Source: Drosophila persimilis
Taxonomy: Eukaryota > Arthropoda > Insecta > Diptera > Drosophilidae
NCBI RefSeq assembly: GCF_003286085.1
Contig: NW_020825294.1
Coordinates: 1,550,001-1,614,000 of the forward strand
Length of the DNA stretch: 64,000 nucleotides
Direction of reading: 5' to 3'
The notes below the pieces were generated by a model. It made no database searches. It had not been told where the DNA came from and worked only from the letters and a program-made list of their open reading frames with translations. The position numbers and the translations under genes are program-made. This document shows, piece by piece, positions 22,800-33,227 of this stretch (positions within the stretch are counted from its first letter, which is position 1; every line of letters begins with the position of its first letter).

Positions 22800-25082
22800 C
22801 GGCTTATGACGGCTCGCTTGATGAGCAATTATAGCCTCACTGCCTAAATATCACATGTCGGCGAGTCCGCAAGTCCGCGAGTCAGCCACCAGGCTGCTCA
22901 TGGGCCAAAAGGAACATCGACTGACAGCAAGCACCGACAGCTCCGACAGTTTTCAGCTGGGGGCCAGAAGACCCAGACCCAACCCAAACCATTGGCTGAC
23001 TATCGATTTTTATAATCATTGGCTGCACATAGCAACACACAGATACTAGTACACATGCACTCTCTCTCTAAAGCATTGATGCCAGTCGAACGTTGTGGAT
23101 ACTCTTTCCTTACCACCGATAGATCTCTAGATGCTTTTGATCTTCAAAGCCAAAATTTGGCGGAAAATCCTTAGGTTTTGACAAAAAATGAGATATTTTG
23201 AGATGTAGGGAACCCATAATCCCATAAAACTTATAAAGCTGTACGATTATATTAAAAAGGTTAGCCGTAGTCCAATGATTGAAATGGATTCCATTCGAAG
23301 TCATCCATTTTTGGTATATTTTAAGACCAAAACATAACAAATGAATTTCAAATAAGTAAAACTAGAAGTACAACTAGAGTTCCCCTCAAAAGTTAAACAT
23401 TTCTGGATTGTTTAAAGCTTATAACTTTCCCAAACCTAAACTTATGATGACTTCATATCTTATGGCTATGATGCACCCCAAAACTTATTAGCTTGTGAAT
23501 GATTTAAAGCCAAAGGCATAGCCATAGCTCTCTAGTCATATGACGTTCTTTTTATATTATGTACATATTTATTTCCATAGAGCATTCAAAATTCATTAAG
23601 ACTGCTGCTGCCAGGTTCCTTTCTTGGTTTTAATTGTCAGAAGTTTGTCATTGCCGTTTTCGCTGACAATTTCTCTTTCCATGATCAATCGGTCTTGACG
23701 ATCGACGATCCATGATTGTGGCTGTGGCTGTGGCTGTGACTGAGACTATGGCTGTTGCTGTTGCTGTTGCTGTTGTTTCTGCCTTGTGTTTGTTGTCAAT
23801 CTTCTAATGCCGTTGACATTAATTCCGTGTTGTGCGCATTTTTCTTCTCGGGGACTGGCCTGTCATTTGGCTCTTGGATCGGTCTATGCTGCTGCTGCTT
23901 TCTGATGCTTTCTGCTCCCATGTCAACGCTCTACTTTGCTACTACTCTGGGGCCCAGCAGCAGCAGGCTGCGAGCCAATGATTTATCACCGATCGAACAG
24001 CATCAGCAGCGTCTTCGATCCGTGAGTTTGCGGATGGGTTTGCCAGGGCTCTTCTTCTAACTTGAGGAATGCCAAAGAATCTATAGAGCTAGCAATAGAG
24101 TACTTTTAGCCACAGATTGTATAACGCAAGTGGAACTTAAATATTAATCTTCTTACCAGACATTCTATCTTGTGGCCCAAATTGGCTTTCGAACTGGAGA
24201 AAAGAAAATCCAGGAAAATACAGGCCCACAGATGACCCGCTTACGATATGGCGAAAAGTGTTTATAATCGAGTAACAAAAAACCGCCGAGGAAGGGCAGT
24301 GCCAAAACTATGACACGAGATAGAAACCGAGTGGGACCAGTGGGACGCTCTTTCTGTGACCTCTGCCAGACACCACGCTGTAGACTCTAGATGCCAGACT
24401 CCCGGCATCTCTGGAGCTATTTATAAAACCTCTACTCTGCAGATCTGCGTAGTTCGACAACTTGTTAAACTTCAAACTGTCCGCGAAACGCGACAGCGGC
24501 AGCAGCAGCAGCAGCAGCAGCGCCAACTGAGGACCGGTGGAGGAGCTCTGGAGGTGCCTGCTGAGTGGGCAACTGTCTGGCGATTGCATCTGCGTCTCTC
24601 TGGCAACATTCAGCAGCAGCCGGCTTAGGCTGATCTTGCACCAGGATGCACGCCAACACATTTTTTGTTTCAACGCGCATACGATAGTGAAATGTCCAAG
24701 AAGGAGCCTGGCTTTAGCCCTATCCCTTGGATCCACACACACACACACACAGACAGGAGACAGGAGACAGGGAACAGAGGACAGGTTAAGTGGTTGGTGG
24801 GGGCTCTAAAGGGGGATGAGATCCCCGGCACACTTAAATGCATTTTGTTTGTTTTTGGCTCTGACAACATTCCCTCTCTCTCTTCCTGCACTCCTTGGGG
24901 CTGGGGCCAGCTGTCAATTGGCTTTGTCCGCATGTAAATCACTGCAAAACAACAGCACAAAGCACAAAAGGCAGTCTCTAGATACAGATACACCAGATCC
25001 ACCAGATCCACCATACAGAGATGCAATGCCATGTAGAAGCTCTATTTTAAAATAAATCTGAAACTAAAACGAAACTTAATTA
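22800..25082. other. Intergenic region upstream of Ir40a
   Basis: This lies between the Ir40a promoter and the 3' end of a small secreted-protein gene. It holds a GGCTGT/TGCTGT repeat at 23714-23775, a CAG run near 24498-24521 and a CA run near 24736-24751. One minus-strand open frame (24308-24748) contains a signal-peptide-like Leu run, but that run comes from the CAG repeat. No convincing gene is seen. Confidence 0.4.
23714..23775. repeat. GGCTGT/TGCTGT microsatellite
   Basis: Tandem hexamers GGCTGT grade into TGCTGT units over about 60 bases. This is a compound microsatellite outside any recognised coding region. Confidence 0.8.
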
Positions 25083-25088
25083 TTTATT
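25083..25088 (-). terminator. Polyadenylation signal of the small secreted-protein gene
   Basis: AATAAA on the minus strand lies about 43 bases after the TGA codon of the gene at 25131-25673, at the expected place for 3' end formation. Confidence 0.6.
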
Positions 25089-25130
25089 GAAAAGCAAGAA
25101 GAAACAAAATAATGTAGAAATGTTCAGAGC

Positions 25131-25673
25131 TCAAAACCAGAAACTTAAGATAAAGTCCCACAAGTTCTTACAGGCGTCCGAATCATCGTCACTCGAATCC
25201 TTTATGGCATCCAGCTTCTTTTTGAGCTTCATAAGATTTTTCTCATCACTGAAAATGGCCTGCCAGACTCTGTTGCCAAACCGATCGTTAATTCCCAGAC
25301 TCCTGAGTATTTTTTTAACTTTCGTTGTGAAAATTTTGGCATCTTTGGTACCTTTTCGTAAAGCGGCATTGGATGTTTCGGTGAAGGATTCGCCAGAGTC
25401 TGAGTAACTGCTGTCCTCGTAGGATTTATAGCTGTTATAGGCTCTGATTTTTGCATCTAATTTTGGGAACGGCCAGTCGGCAGCCTCCTGTAGTTTCTTG
25501 TAGGGTTCGAGGAGTCGATCTATGCTGGAATTGGCTTCCTTTTTGAGGGTTTCTCTGATCTTGGTTGTCACAAGCTCATCCAGCTGCTTGAGCGGCTCCA
25601 CGGGCTGCTCTCCACGGATTGGATGTGCCGAAAAGAGCAGCAGGATTGCTGGTAGAACTGCAATCAGAATCAT
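25131..25673 (-). CDS. Small secreted protein of unknown function, copy 1
   Basis: A single open frame of 180 residues begins with a clear signal peptide (MILIAVLPAILLLFS, cleavage near GEQP). The mature part is charged and helical-looking, with LDELVTTKIRETLKK, then a PFPKLDAKIRAYNSY block, a Ser/Tyr/Asp-rich stretch and an Asp-rich tail. There is one Cys and one NSS glycosylation site. A decayed tandem duplicate lies upstream at 26150-26613 and a distant relative at 27728-28273. I recognise no domain. A GTAAGA donor-like site at 25166-25171 inside the last codons, echoed by GTAAGG in the duplicate, means the C-terminus could be spliced differently. Small, fast-evolving, tandem secreted proteins in Drosophila are often seminal-fluid or tissue-restricted factors, but that is only inference. 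Confidence 0.7.
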   Translation of the reverse strand: MILIAVLPAILLLFSAHPIRGEQPVEPLKQLDELVTTKIRETLKKEANSSIDRLLEPYKKLQEAADWPFPKLDAKIRAYNSYKSYEDSSYSDSGESFTETSNAALRKGTKDAKIFTTKVKKILRSLGINDRFGNRVWQAIFSDEKNLMKLKKKLDAIKDSSDDDSDACKNLWDFILSFWF

Positions 25674-25774
25674 GGCTTCTACTTATGGCCTCTACGGATC
25701 GGTTGTAACTTCTCTGGATCGTTGGTGCCTTCTCTTTGAGGCTTCCATGGATCGCTGGCATTTTAAAGCCCCTG

Positions 25775-25835
25775 TGGCACTCGCGTATGGAAATAAGTTA
25801 TGTGTCTATCTTTGACAGGCACTTAAATATTAATA
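25775..25835 (-). promoter_or_regulatory. Promoter region of secreted-protein copy 1, duplicated upstream
   Basis: On the minus strand an AATATTTAAGTGCCTGTC block (TATA-like TATTTAA) is followed by GACACATAA, ATTTCCATA and CGCGAGTGCCA. The same blocks occur in the same order at 26637-26694, before the decayed copy. Conservation of blocks outside the coding region shows that the duplication included the promoter. A second shared block lies further upstream (25902-25930 and 26751-26780). Confidence 0.6.
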
Positions 25836-26149
25836 GATTTCGCCAAGCTTTAAGGTCACTTTGGTGGTTGACTGCTTTAGTGGTTGGCTTGGAGGTCACA
25901 TGATTATCTCTAATGGAGTGTGAAGTATTTCGAATTTTCCCCAGTGTTTTATCTAACTTCTTTTGAGTTAGAATACAAACAAAATCTCTCAAGTTTTCTT
26001 AGTCTTTATATATACCCGTTAATTATATCTTCTATTTCCTTGCAATCTTTACTACTCGTTTTCATAGGTTTCTTTTTCTTGGGAGGCGTTTTATAAAAAC
26101 TAAAATCATCATAATAACTATAATCATAATAAATATGTAGGTTTCTTAT

Positions 26150-26613
26150 GGGATGGTCCCTTACACTTCTTATACGAACCGGGCAGTGCGTCAATCTTCT
26201 TCTTCAGCTTCTTTGCCTTTTTCTTATCGCACAATAAGGAATTCTAGACGCGACTGGAAAATTTATCGAGTAAACTCAGTCCCGAAAAGATCGCATGAAG
26301 CTTCGCCTCGAATAGTCCTGTAAATATTTAGCGTTGCTGTACATTTGACTTGGGCGTCAACTCGGCGAGCTCTGGATTCTTCTCGTAGTTGTTGTAAGCC
26401 ATGATTTTTTCATCCAGCTGGAGGAATGGCATCTCGGCAGCATCCTTGAGAGTCTGGAATCTTCAAGCTCCTCCATCGTCCTATTGATCTTATTTGTCAC
26501 AGCATCATCTGCATACGCCACACTGGATCGCCACTGGACGGGACTGAAAGTCCTTGAAAAACTAGTAGGATTACTGGCAGAGCAGCAACCGGATTTGATA
26601 TGGCTTCCACTGC
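26150..26613 (-). pseudogene. Decayed tandem duplicate of the small secreted-protein gene
   Basis: Hand alignment to the gene at 25131-25673 shows the same succession of blocks: a hydrophobic leader (ALPVILLVFQGLSV), a TNKINRTMEEL block, LKDAAEMPFLQLDEKIMAYN, and KKAKKLKKKIDALPG. It carries several lesions. The start codon position reads ATA instead of ATG near 26598-26600, the frame shifts between the leader and the TNKIN block and again near 26460, and an in-frame TAG replaces the Trp of the RVW block near 26256. It therefore cannot make the full protein. Promoter blocks remain recognisable, so it may still be transcribed. The copy appears to have arisen by local duplication of a unit of roughly 0.85 kb. 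Confidence 0.7.
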
Positions 26614-26636
26614 GATCTGTTGGGGGTTCTGTTTTC

Positions 26637-26694
26637 TGGCACTCGTGAATGGAAATTGATTGATGTGTCCGACAGGCATTTAAATATTAAATAG
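26637..26694 (-). promoter_or_regulatory. Duplicated promoter region before the decayed copy
   Basis: This is the counterpart of 25775-25835. It keeps AATATTTAAATGCCTGTC, GACACATCA, ATTTCCATT and CACGAGTGCCA in order on the minus strand, with few changes. The gene it once served (26150-26613) is broken. Confidence 0.6.
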
Positions 26695-26780
26695 AGTGTT
26701 CCATTAGAGGTCACAGTTCCAGGGCACAGTTGGATGTGCGATTACTCACAGATTATCTTTAATGAAGTGTGGAATGTTTT

Positions 26781-26955
26781 TCACTTGTTTTTTTTCATTG
26801 AAACTGCCCATAGAAACTGCCGCCCCTTGGCCTTCAGCTGCTCGTAGGTTACCGTTTCGTTAATCCTCGAGATGGGACCACGTAAGAGATCAACGCCGAC
26901 ATCCATCCACGTCGCGGGGTGACCCTTCCACTTGACCGATCGAAATAATATTCAC
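26781..26955 (-). other. Short coding-like fragment of unknown origin
   Basis: A minus-strand frame of about 55 codons ends at a TGA at 26781-26783 and contains the string VKWKGHPATWMDVGVDLL followed by TVTYEQLKAKGR. The composition looks protein-like, unlike the surrounding AT-rich DNA. There is no start codon, neighbouring exon or recognised domain. It could be an old gene fragment or chance. Confidence 0.25.
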
Positions 26956-27727
26956 AAACAATCCAGAGTTTTCTTTTAGCTTACGATTTTTCAAAACATA
27001 GGCCGACTCTTGGAAATTGCTCACTTGGTTTTGAACCTTGTGCAACTTTCAGCGTTGGGAGTATATTTGGAATTTAGACCATCTATGCGATACCTGATTT
27101 CATCTAATAAGAGCAGGCACTCCTCATTATACAGATGGAATCTATCGCTTTCTCTCTTCTCGCCATAAATTCTTCCCTTTGTCTTTTTTCCTTGGCTTTT
27201 TGCCTTAATATATTAATCTCTTCTTACCGCCTCTACTCTCTTCTATCTTGCTATAAATTCTTTTCTTTCCTTCTTTCGCCACTGTACTGTGGATAGCGTT
27301 TGTATAGTATGCAGCTCAGTGCTAGCCAGATCTGTCAAGGAATATTCCATTTATAATATTCCTTGAAAGTGTTTTTGAAGGGCCATTCACTTACGGTAAC
27401 TTTTCAGATGAAATATTAGCCAAAACTATATTTTGTCCTGAAGAAAACTCCAACCCAACTGGTACTTTGATATTTAACGCCTTAACTTTTTCGATTTCCT
27501 ATATGGTTATATATTATATCTGATAAAGTTATATATAGTTAAAGTTTCATGTATGTATGTAGATCTATCTGACACCCACGAAAAGTTATTTAAAATACAT
27601 CATCATATTTTAGTTATACTCATTTAATTCTTAATTTTCAATAGTTTTGCTATACATTTCGATATATATTTGTATTTTCTTTTCCCCCGAGAGAACTTTC
27701 TCTACCAAAATTTCATTTGGTCACTGG
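26956..27727. other. AT-rich spacer within the secreted-protein cluster
   Basis: No gene is seen. Pyrimidine-rich, CTCTTC-type simple sequence lies near 27150-27270. The 3' end of the gene at 27728-28273 reaches into the right part; an ATTAAA-type signal on the minus strand near 27623-27628 may end its transcript. Confidence 0.4.
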
Positions 27728-28273
27728 TTACCATTCATAGTCCTCAAAGATATCACAATCTTCATCATAGTCATCGCTATCCGGACATGTGATGGAGTTT
27801 TCCTTCAACTTTGCTTCTTTTTTGGAATTGTCGAGTTTTAGGGCTTTCTCGAGACGAAACTTTTGCTGTTGATAGAACTTTGAGCAGCTGCTGTCCCGCT
27901 CCTGATCGGCTATAAGGAAATCAAGATCATCTAAACGGTCGTGGATTTTTTGTTCTAAGTCTAGGCGTTGTATATTGTAGCTCTCAAAAAGGATTCGTAT
28001 GGCAATCTTATCGTTCAGTCGCTCCTTTCCGCCTTGACTGATTTCACGGATTTTTGCAATCCACCGGGAAAACTCAATGTTACCATCGGATTTACCCTCA
28101 CAGGAACTCAGTATATTCCGTAGTTTATTCGTTGCGTCTGCATCCAGTTTGGTAATAAGATCCTGGGTAGTAGTTTTAACATTGGTTGAAGGTGTAGTAT
28201 TAGACGACCCATTGTCTGCAAGTCCTCTAGAACTAAATGTTCCCAAAATCAAAAGACTCCAAAGCCAAATCAT
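27728..28273 (-). CDS. Small secreted acidic protein, distant member of the same cluster
   Basis: A single frame of 181 residues starts at the ATG at 28273 with signal peptide MIWLWSLLILGTFSSRGLA. The mature protein has Asn-glycosylation sites near its start (SSNTT), a helical charged middle and a very acidic tail (SDDYDEDCDIFEDYEW). Four Cys residues may form two disulfides. The order of blocks (TNKLRNIL, then RLNDKIAIRILFESYN, then KLDNSKKEAKLKE and an Asp-rich end) loosely parallels the protein at 25131-25673, so I infer distant kinship. No known domain is recognised. A TATA box lies about 65 bases upstream. Extracellular role unknown. Confidence 0.7.
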   Translation of the reverse strand: MIWLWSLLILGTFSSRGLADNGSSNTTPSTNVKTTTQDLITKLDADATNKLRNILSSCEGKSDGNIEFSRWIAKIREISQGGKERLNDKIAIRILFESYNIQRLDLEQKIHDRLDDLDFLIADQERDSSCSKFYQQQKFRLEKALKLDNSKKEAKLKENSITCPDSDDYDEDCDIFEDYEW

Positions 28274-28334
28274 CGTGAAATGTTAGAAAGTTTGAAAATT
28301 TCTAGACTGATATTGCTAGAACCCGTGGAAACTG

Positions 28335-28342
28335 CTTTTATA
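28335..28342 (-). promoter_or_regulatory. TATA box of the acidic secreted-protein gene
   Basis: TATAAAAG on the minus strand lies about 65 bases before the ATG at 28273. It predicts a start near 28310 and a leader of roughly 35-40 nt. Confidence 0.55.
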
Positions 28343-29297
28343 CAGGTCTGCAGGTCCGATTCACTGGGCCACGATTATATGTAGGTATTTCTTAATTTAG
28401 ATAAACCTTAATGGAAATTTTGTTTTTTAATTGTTAATTGGTTTTGTTGCATGTATCAGTCTTTACTTTTAATGTTTATTTTGACATATTGTTGGGCGTT
28501 ATTCGCCGTTATCATAAGGCCGTAAATTACGTTTCTTTGTATAAATTGTAAGATATTTATTAGGTGGTAATGACATTTAAAGTATAATTCATACATTCAA
28601 ATTTGTCAGCGTAAATAGACATATGTACATAGAGTCTGACAACATAGGGTTGGTTCTAATCGGGGTACAAATTTAACAATGATATTAACACATCGCCCAT
28701 TATATTTTGTTGTCTATATTGTTGGGCTAGGTACATATGTACCTTTCGGTCGGTACATAGAGAGTTCTAAAGCAAAACTTATTTTCCAAACCGTCTTATT
28801 TGTGGGCTGTTTTTCACTTTCACTTGATTTTCCCGCATATTTTTGTTGTATATGTTTTTTCCAAAATATTCCTTTACCCAAGTAGATTAAAGTGACGCAA
28901 TCTTGCACAAAACATAAAATAATAAAATTGTATTTTAAATAAGCAAATATGCAACGGAACAAAGTTCAACTTTGACATATTACTGTGAAGCTTCTACACA
29001 TCGTAGATCCGTGCAATTGTGCAGACTTCATTCGGAAAGACTTTTCTTTTAAATGCAGTTTTTTAAATGAAGATATCTTTATTCGTTCAGAAGTTATCGA
29101 ACGGCCGCTTCAATATCTATTTTCCAGAGCTTCCTATTGGGTCTGTAGTTTGCATCTCTATCGCTTAACCGTTTCATTTGCCGCACTTAACCGTTTCAAC
29201 AGTTTTTTATCAATGCCATCCTCAAGTTGTGGAACCCAATACGAGCACAATCAGCTGCTTGGCTCCGCTCTGCTTCGTACAGAGAAAACCAGGTAAA

Positions 29298-29337
<40 letters not shown>

Positions 29338-29690
29338 GGTGCAAGTGCACGATCCACAAGAAGTAACGACGTCCAATGTATAATAATCATAAAGGTGCGG
29401 ATAACTCAGCGAGCGATCTCATGTATTGAGTGAGCCCCTTAGAGCCCTTGGTTAAACGGCATATAGAAGAAAAAAGAATAATAAGGCTCCAACTTTTAGA
29501 GGGAAATACTCGAACGCCTCTGAAATAAACAAGGAAAGAGGTCCCTCGCTGAGTTTTCTCTTCCTTCCATACTGTCACCTCACCACACCTGCCATACCAA
29601 CATACCATGCCATTGACGTCTTGTGGTGTCTGCTGCGGGGTCTCTTGTCTTTCAGTTTTTCCCCGATTCAGAGCCCGTGTCGCGCCGCCT
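28343..29690. other. Intergenic region, no gene seen
   Basis: AT-rich DNA separates the minus-strand secreted gene from the plus-strand leader that starts near 29.7 kb. No coding frame is convincing. A GA microsatellite lies at 29304-29336. Confidence 0.4.
29304..29336. repeat. GA dinucleotide microsatellite
   Basis: Uninterrupted GA units follow a short imperfect GA-rich lead. Such runs near promoters can bind GAGA factor, but there is no direct evidence here. Confidence 0.8.
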
Positions 29691-29696
29691 ACCACA

Positions 29697-29702
29697 TCAG
29701 TT
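29697..29702 (+). promoter_or_regulatory. Candidate initiator of the large gene
   Basis: TCAGTT matches the Drosophila initiator consensus. At +28 to +33 relative to its A (29699) the sequence is GGTAGC, a partial fit to the downstream promoter element. No TATA box lies 30 bases upstream. A long A-rich leader follows, so this is the best start candidate for the gene whose coding exons begin at 54858. Confidence 0.35.
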
Positions 29703-30490
29703 CTTGAACGACAGCTGGCCGTGTTGGTAGCATTTCGCGGAAGGTGTTTGAGCCGTGCACGACGTGAACGTGTTTCGAAACGAACGAAAGTCGAGAGGCA
29801 GCACCAGCACCATAACGACGCGACTCTCTGTTTAGTGTTTTGTTCGGACATTCATTCGGTGAAATATACAACAAAATGTGGAATATATTACACAAAAGAT
29901 AAAAGATAACCACAGCAAGAAAGCAAAGTGAAATTGAATTTTGAATGCGATTTGTAAAATTAATTGGCAAAAGGCAATAAATAGTATACCCACAAAATAA
30001 AGAAATCTTAAAGAAACCAACAAAAAAAGGTGAAAGAAAAGAAAAAACAAATAAATATGCAATTGATATTATAAGAAAGAGTGTAATTGAATTGGTGTAG
30101 AAATTTAAAAAAAAATCCCAAACACAATTAAAACCAACACGAAACGAAAGGGCGTAAAATCTCTAGAAGGTTTGTAATTTATTGAAATTTTTTGTACAAC
30201 CAGCTGGGAAAACGTGTATCGAATTGAATTTCTTGTAAAAATAAAACTTTGAGGAAGCCAAAAGTTTATCAGCTGCCAAAAGATCAACAAGAATAAGAAC
30301 TACTCGTGGAATAACATTTTCCTAGTCTATTGTTTTTCCCTCTATCAGGGGGTGGGAGGGTGAGGCCAGGTTTCCAGTCTTACAGAGCGCAAAAAATAAT
30401 AAATTCAACAGACATTCGAGGGAGAAGAAAAAAAAAACTGTTAAAACCAGTTTGCAGCCAAAGCGGCGCATGCGCCAAGGCAGGAAAAGG
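29699..30490 (+). other. Probable untranslated leader exon of the large gene
   Basis: The sequence changes here to long A-rich, CAA- and AAAC-rich DNA without long frames, which is typical of Drosophila 5' leaders of neural or developmental genes. A plausible splice donor (AAAAG then GTAAAA) lies at 30489-30491. The next acceptors downstream on this strand are at 44764 and 54736. Both boundaries are inferred. Confidence 0.35.
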
Positions 30491-32165
30491 TAAAAAAAAA
30501 ATAATAAAAAAAATAAAACAAAACCCAAACAGAGAGAGAGAAGAGGAAAAGAAAAGAAACGTTGACTAGGGCCGAGGCGAATCTTTGAGCAAACTGTGAA
30601 GTGAAGTAAAGTGAAGCCGGGAACGGGAACAGAAGCTGCACCACTGCCTCTACTCGGACCTCTCGGAGGAACGACAGGCAATGCCAATGCACACACGCAC
30701 CGAAAAAAGATCGTAAAGAAGATTTCGAGAAAACCAAGCAATTTCAATCCAAAAGGGGGCTCCCAAAAGAAAATCTCACACACAGATATCACAGAATCGC
30801 CACAAGTAGAGGGAATTGCAAGTGTTGAAGTATAGAGAGAATTCTAGGATACATTTCGGTTGCATGACAGTCTCCCTCCTCTCACATCTCTCCTCTTTGG
30901 GGCCATTGCATAATAAGTATAATGTTTTGGGGGCCACATTCGGGGTTGCAGTCTCTAATAATAATAATTTGGTGTCTTTGATCTTTGACATGTCTAGAGC
31001 TTGAGTCTGAATGGGAAATCTATGGGCACGGGTAGGGGTATGGGTATGGGTATATGGGTATCCATGGCATTAGGTATTTCTTTAGTCCCTGGTATAATGA
31101 CCGTTTTGTTTGGATCGCTTTTTTGTGGGATTGGCTTTAATGAAAGTTGCTCCGATCGGACCGCTCGCTTGGCTTATGACTGGAGAGGCATGACCCTGGG
31201 CAACAACACAATGCCGTGCCACCGCCACCGCCACAGCCACCGCCACAATATCCAGGAATTGTGAAGAGAGCGGCTGACGGTGGAGGAGGTCGGCCTCTCG
31301 GCCTCTCGGGCCTCGGGTCTCTTGGTCTCTCGGTCTCTTTGTGGTTTATTTAGTTTTTGTTGTAGTCGCTTGTCTCTGTGTCTATAGCCATCTCTTTTAT
31401 GCACACTCAAGCGTAATTCTATACAGAGAGAAAAAGGAAACGCAAAAATTTGCATGCAACACAGAGAGGAATTAAACGAAACAAGAAATGTACACTAAAT
31501 GCATGAATGAATGAATTACCAAAAAAAGACAAGAAAGAATCCCAGTGGAACAACCCGAAAAAAACACCCAAGAAAAAAGTACCGACAAAGCGGGAAAGAA
31601 AGAGATCCCAAAGACAGCGGTAGAGAGAGATCCCAAAGGGAATTCAAGAGTTGGCGGGAGAGAGAGAGCCCAAGATCCCTTGAGGGAATTTTTGCAAATT
31701 CGATTTTCGGCTCCCTCCATCCAGCAGGTGTTCTTTCGTTATGTACGAGTATTATAATTTTTTTTTGCCATTTCGTTTTGCTGCGCTTATCTTCGCTTAT
31801 CTTTCTTCTCTCTGTATCTTTTCTTGTACTCCCTTTGTCGACACATCCCAAAGATTCTGTTCTCCAAAAAAGTTTTGACATCACAAGATCTCCTGCTCAC
31901 AGCTGATGGATGAATGCGTTTTCGGGGCTGCAACCGTGCCGCTGTGCAAATATCACGCTGATACCGTTTCTTTTTTCGGGCTTCGCGGGACCTTGAAAGT
32001 GTACGTACGTACGGGTATGTGTACGTACGTACATACTATGTGCACAAGTGCTGCAGGGTTATCTGGAATTTATGGGGTTTTTGGCCTATAATTCGAACAC
32101 GTAATGGAAAACCTCAGGCATTGTTCTTAAATTAGTGACCTGTGGCTGTACTTTTAATCGAAATT

Positions 32166-32173
32166 TATCGATA
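32166..32173. promoter_or_regulatory. TATCGATA (DRE / BEAF-type) site 1
   Basis: A perfect palindromic TATCGATA, the core bound by DREF and overlapping the CGATA motif of BEAF-32. A further CGATA lies ten bases downstream. Binding is not shown, only the motif. Confidence 0.4.
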
Positions 32174-33140
32174 GGACGATCGATAATGATCAAACGAAAC
32201 TTAGTAAATCGCATTTATGATGGTCTTTAGAGTATAAGGAGATCTTAATCTATCGTTAAGAGAATATATTATTGGTGGGACATAAGAGTGTCTCAAAGCC
32301 AAACAAAAAGATAGGAGACACTCAAGATATTTCTCTACTAAAAATAGATGTATTTAATAAGGACATTTAAGCACCTCCCAGCTGTAAAAATACAAAACCC
32401 AAAGCCACTCCTTAACAAAATCTTTAATTGAAGGTTTTGTAATATGTCTATATTTTTGTCCTTCCCGAAACTCAAGCAAATACCACCCCGCATCGATGGT
32501 AACCGGTAATTAACTGTCATTGCGTTGGCTCATCGCCTAATTAATCATTTTCTGGCCAAATGCCAATTGGATTTTGATAGCATTATGCATAAACCCTTTT
32601 TGTTTAGTGTTTTTTTTTCATATCAAAAGTAGTGTTTATTTGACTTTTTGCTTTGTTTTCGGTGTGGTTGTGTTACCTATTTTTTTGGCGAGGTTAAACT
32701 TTGACCTAGTTATATCGTACGATTTGAATCCCCAGAAAAAATCCAGCAAACGTTTGCTAATCCATCAAAAAATATATGTTGCCAATGTGTCGAGGGCATA
32801 CAATTAAATATTAGGTAAATATTTGCATATCCCCTCACCAGACAGCTAACAAAAAGCAAAAGTAATTTGCCAGAACTTGCCCCCAAAAATAGAAAAAATT
32901 GCGAGACACTCGCAAGCCTACACAGAGTCGAATGTGGCTCCATCAAGAGATCATTAAACGAAAGACTTAATTTCTGTTTATTTTCGGTTGGAATAAAAGT
33001 AAAAATAGTGCTCTGGAGAGGCTTGAACTTGAGCACTTGAACAGCATTTGAGCAGCACTTGATGAGAGCTGTCATCGAAGCAGCTCTCGTTAGTTCCATG
33101 TGTGGGCGTGTCTGTGTGATAATTAGAGATGGGTGCCGAT

Positions 33141-33148
33141 TATCGATA
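33141..33148. promoter_or_regulatory. TATCGATA (DRE / BEAF-type) site 2
   Basis: A perfect TATCGATA, immediately followed by a partial TATCGAA. It is paired with a third site 79 bases away. Confidence 0.4.
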
Positions 33149-33219
33149 AGTATCGAAGGGGTGGGAAACACAACAAGCTTTAACAATCCGAACCATGTCT
33201 GGGTGGGCATATCGGTAAT

Positions 33220-33227
33220 TATCGATA
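33220..33227. promoter_or_regulatory. TATCGATA (DRE / BEAF-type) site 3
   Basis: A perfect TATCGATA inside a longer palindrome, AATTATCGATAATT. Together with site 2 it makes a tight pair, as found in BEAF-32/DREF boundary or promoter elements. Confidence 0.4.
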
